Of a DNA stretch of 64,000 bases, positions 62,660 to 64,000 are shown piece by piece. The first letter of the stretch is position 1, and the number at the start of each line of letters is the position of its first letter. Origin of the DNA: Macrosoma leucophasiata. Lineage: Eukaryota; Arthropoda; Insecta; Lepidoptera; Hedylidae. The notes beneath the pieces were generated by a model. The model did not search any database. It saw only the letters and a list, made by a program, of their open reading frames with translations, and was not told the origin of the DNA. Both the position numbers and the translations under genes were made by a program. The stretch spans positions 5,890,001 to 5,954,000 of the forward strand of contig JAWQUS010000002.1 of assembly GCA_036365455.1 (NCBI GenBank), in the 5' to 3' direction.

Positions 62660-64000
62660 TCAATATAGGTAAGATGTCGTGATTGACAATCTGATTTGTA
62701 TTGTTTGTTATCAAAGTGTGTTCCTATGATGATTAAAGATTAACAAATCGTAAATTATGTAAAATTTAGGATGGAATTGTACCTATGTGTTCATGCCAAG
62801 TTTTTTATGAGATAGGCAGAAAGCGCGGATCAACAAACATCACAGATGTTCTCTTCTTGCAAACCGACCGTGCTTATATTTACCATTCTTTGCATACATT
62901 TAAGCTGATTTACAAAAATTTAGGCAACATATTCGTGTGTTTAATTTAAATTTATGATGGTCCATTTGAAATATTTTGAACGAAAGAAACATTTTTATTC
63001 CGAATAGATCTCTCATTACTTCTAGGAATCAAAAATTACCTCCAGTACTTAAATATCTATTACAAACAATAAAAAGATAAACAGATATTAAGTGTCAACT
63101 AAAATTTGAACAAAACAAGTTTTCAATTCCTTCCTAATACGAATAGATAATTAAGAAAATGAAAATTCGTCATTTTCATTACTGTCTCTTCCCGTCGACC
63201 CAAGAACGTGTAAGATGTTTGATATTACAGGCAAGATAACTCTTACTCAATCAAAGACTATCAATAAACGTACTTCTACTAGTAGGAGATTCAGGCCACT
63301 AAATGTATTTATACAATTAAGGACTCCGCCATCAACTAGTTTTTAAACGCAATTCCTTAATTCGTAATATATTTTCAGAAAACGTTAGCAGTAATGTCTC
63401 AAGGTTGTTGCTAACGTTGCGGCAAATTTAATTAAGTTTCATCTTGGATGGTTGTCCCTTTTCCTTTTGTTATTTGCAGAGCCTAGTTACAAGAACCCAG
63501 TCTCTTATGCTTTAAATATTATTCCATTATATTTGTGGCGAATTAAGTAAAGGTATATACCTATTTACAGAACAAACAAAACCATTATTTTTATTTTTAT
63601 TTATGTAGGTATTATGTAGGTACAAATGTGAGCGAAAACACTTTTTAAAGAATTAAAACAAAATTAATGATTAATTTCACACTACTTAATTTTCTTAAAA
63701 TATTTTTTAAAATATAAAAGGAGTTTTAATTTGATTAGACAAATATTATTAAAAATTAATTTCATAGAAAAAAAGGCATTGAAATCGTGCATAATGAAAT
63801 AGTAGTCAAGATTAGTTTTATGCAACATAAATTGATTTTCATCAAAAGACAACTTCAGAATATTATCAAACGTACCCTTACCTTAACTAAATTTGAAAAT
63901 ATATTATGTAGGCTATTACTGAAAATCCTCATTCAAAGGCAGCTCTTATTTAGCCTTCACAACACACATTGTATACACAACGTCACAAACAAAGTAATAT
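62660..64000. other. unrecognised AT-rich tract
   Basis: No shared repeat and no convincing exon to the window end. Confidence 0.5.

Overview
The window looks like intergenic to intronic DNA from a lepidopteran (moth or butterfly) nuclear genome. It is AT-rich, has almost no host coding sequence, and is packed with short retroposons, MITE-like foldback elements, LINE fragments and GTCT-type microsatellites in arrangements typical of Lepidoptera. There are no bacterial-style operons, rRNA genes or CRISPR arrays, and no intact tRNA gene was found. The order is inferred from repeat style only; the species cannot be named.

Host genes. The only convincing conserved host coding exon lies on the minus strand at 24239-24599. 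It encodes a signal peptide and the first part of a CUB domain, with clean splice sites at both ends; its partner exons were not found. Weaker candidates are a 128-residue MBF2-like reading frame (19397-19783), a small tandemly copied gene-like unit with TATA boxes (57310-59800), and an exon-like tract at 62522-62657.

Mobile DNA. The centrepiece is a Ty3/Gypsy LTR retrotransposon (32176-36808) with two identical 126-bp LTRs. It has a long Gag-Pol frame and an integrase C-terminal tail in the +1 frame, and it sits inside a duplicated segment whose unoccupied sister copy is at about 31140. Around it are about 26 copies of one abundant ~285-bp poly(A)-ended repeat (called A here), tRNA-derived SINEs of three types (B, C, D), a tRNA-like composite (T), LINE 3' ends and several MITE families (two hAT-like, one with 3-bp target duplications, several foldbacks).

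Layout. 0-5 kb: nested repeats. 5.9-6.9 kb: tandem repeat. 7-8.4 kb: SINE D and the tRNA-like composites. 11.8-14.1 kb: a ~580-bp tandem repeat invaded by a palindromic tRNA-like composite. 16.5-23.3 kb: MITEs and two segmental duplications. 24.2-24.6 kb: CUB exon. 25-31 kb: SINEs, LINE 3' ends, MITEs. 31-37.3 kb: duplicated segment with the Gypsy element. 38-56 kb: mixed repeats with long unrecognised tracts. 56.9-59.8 kb: tandem gene-like unit with a LINE and a SINE inserted, both with target duplications. 60-62 kb: a duplicated segment invaded by repeat A. 62-64 kb: mostly unrecognised AT-rich DNA.

The most unusual recurring pattern is repeats carrying near-perfect inverted copies of part of themselves (12.6, 41.7, 44.3, 55.7 and 56.0 kb). 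This suggests repeated snap-back or template-switch events. I did not find a clearly new gene system.
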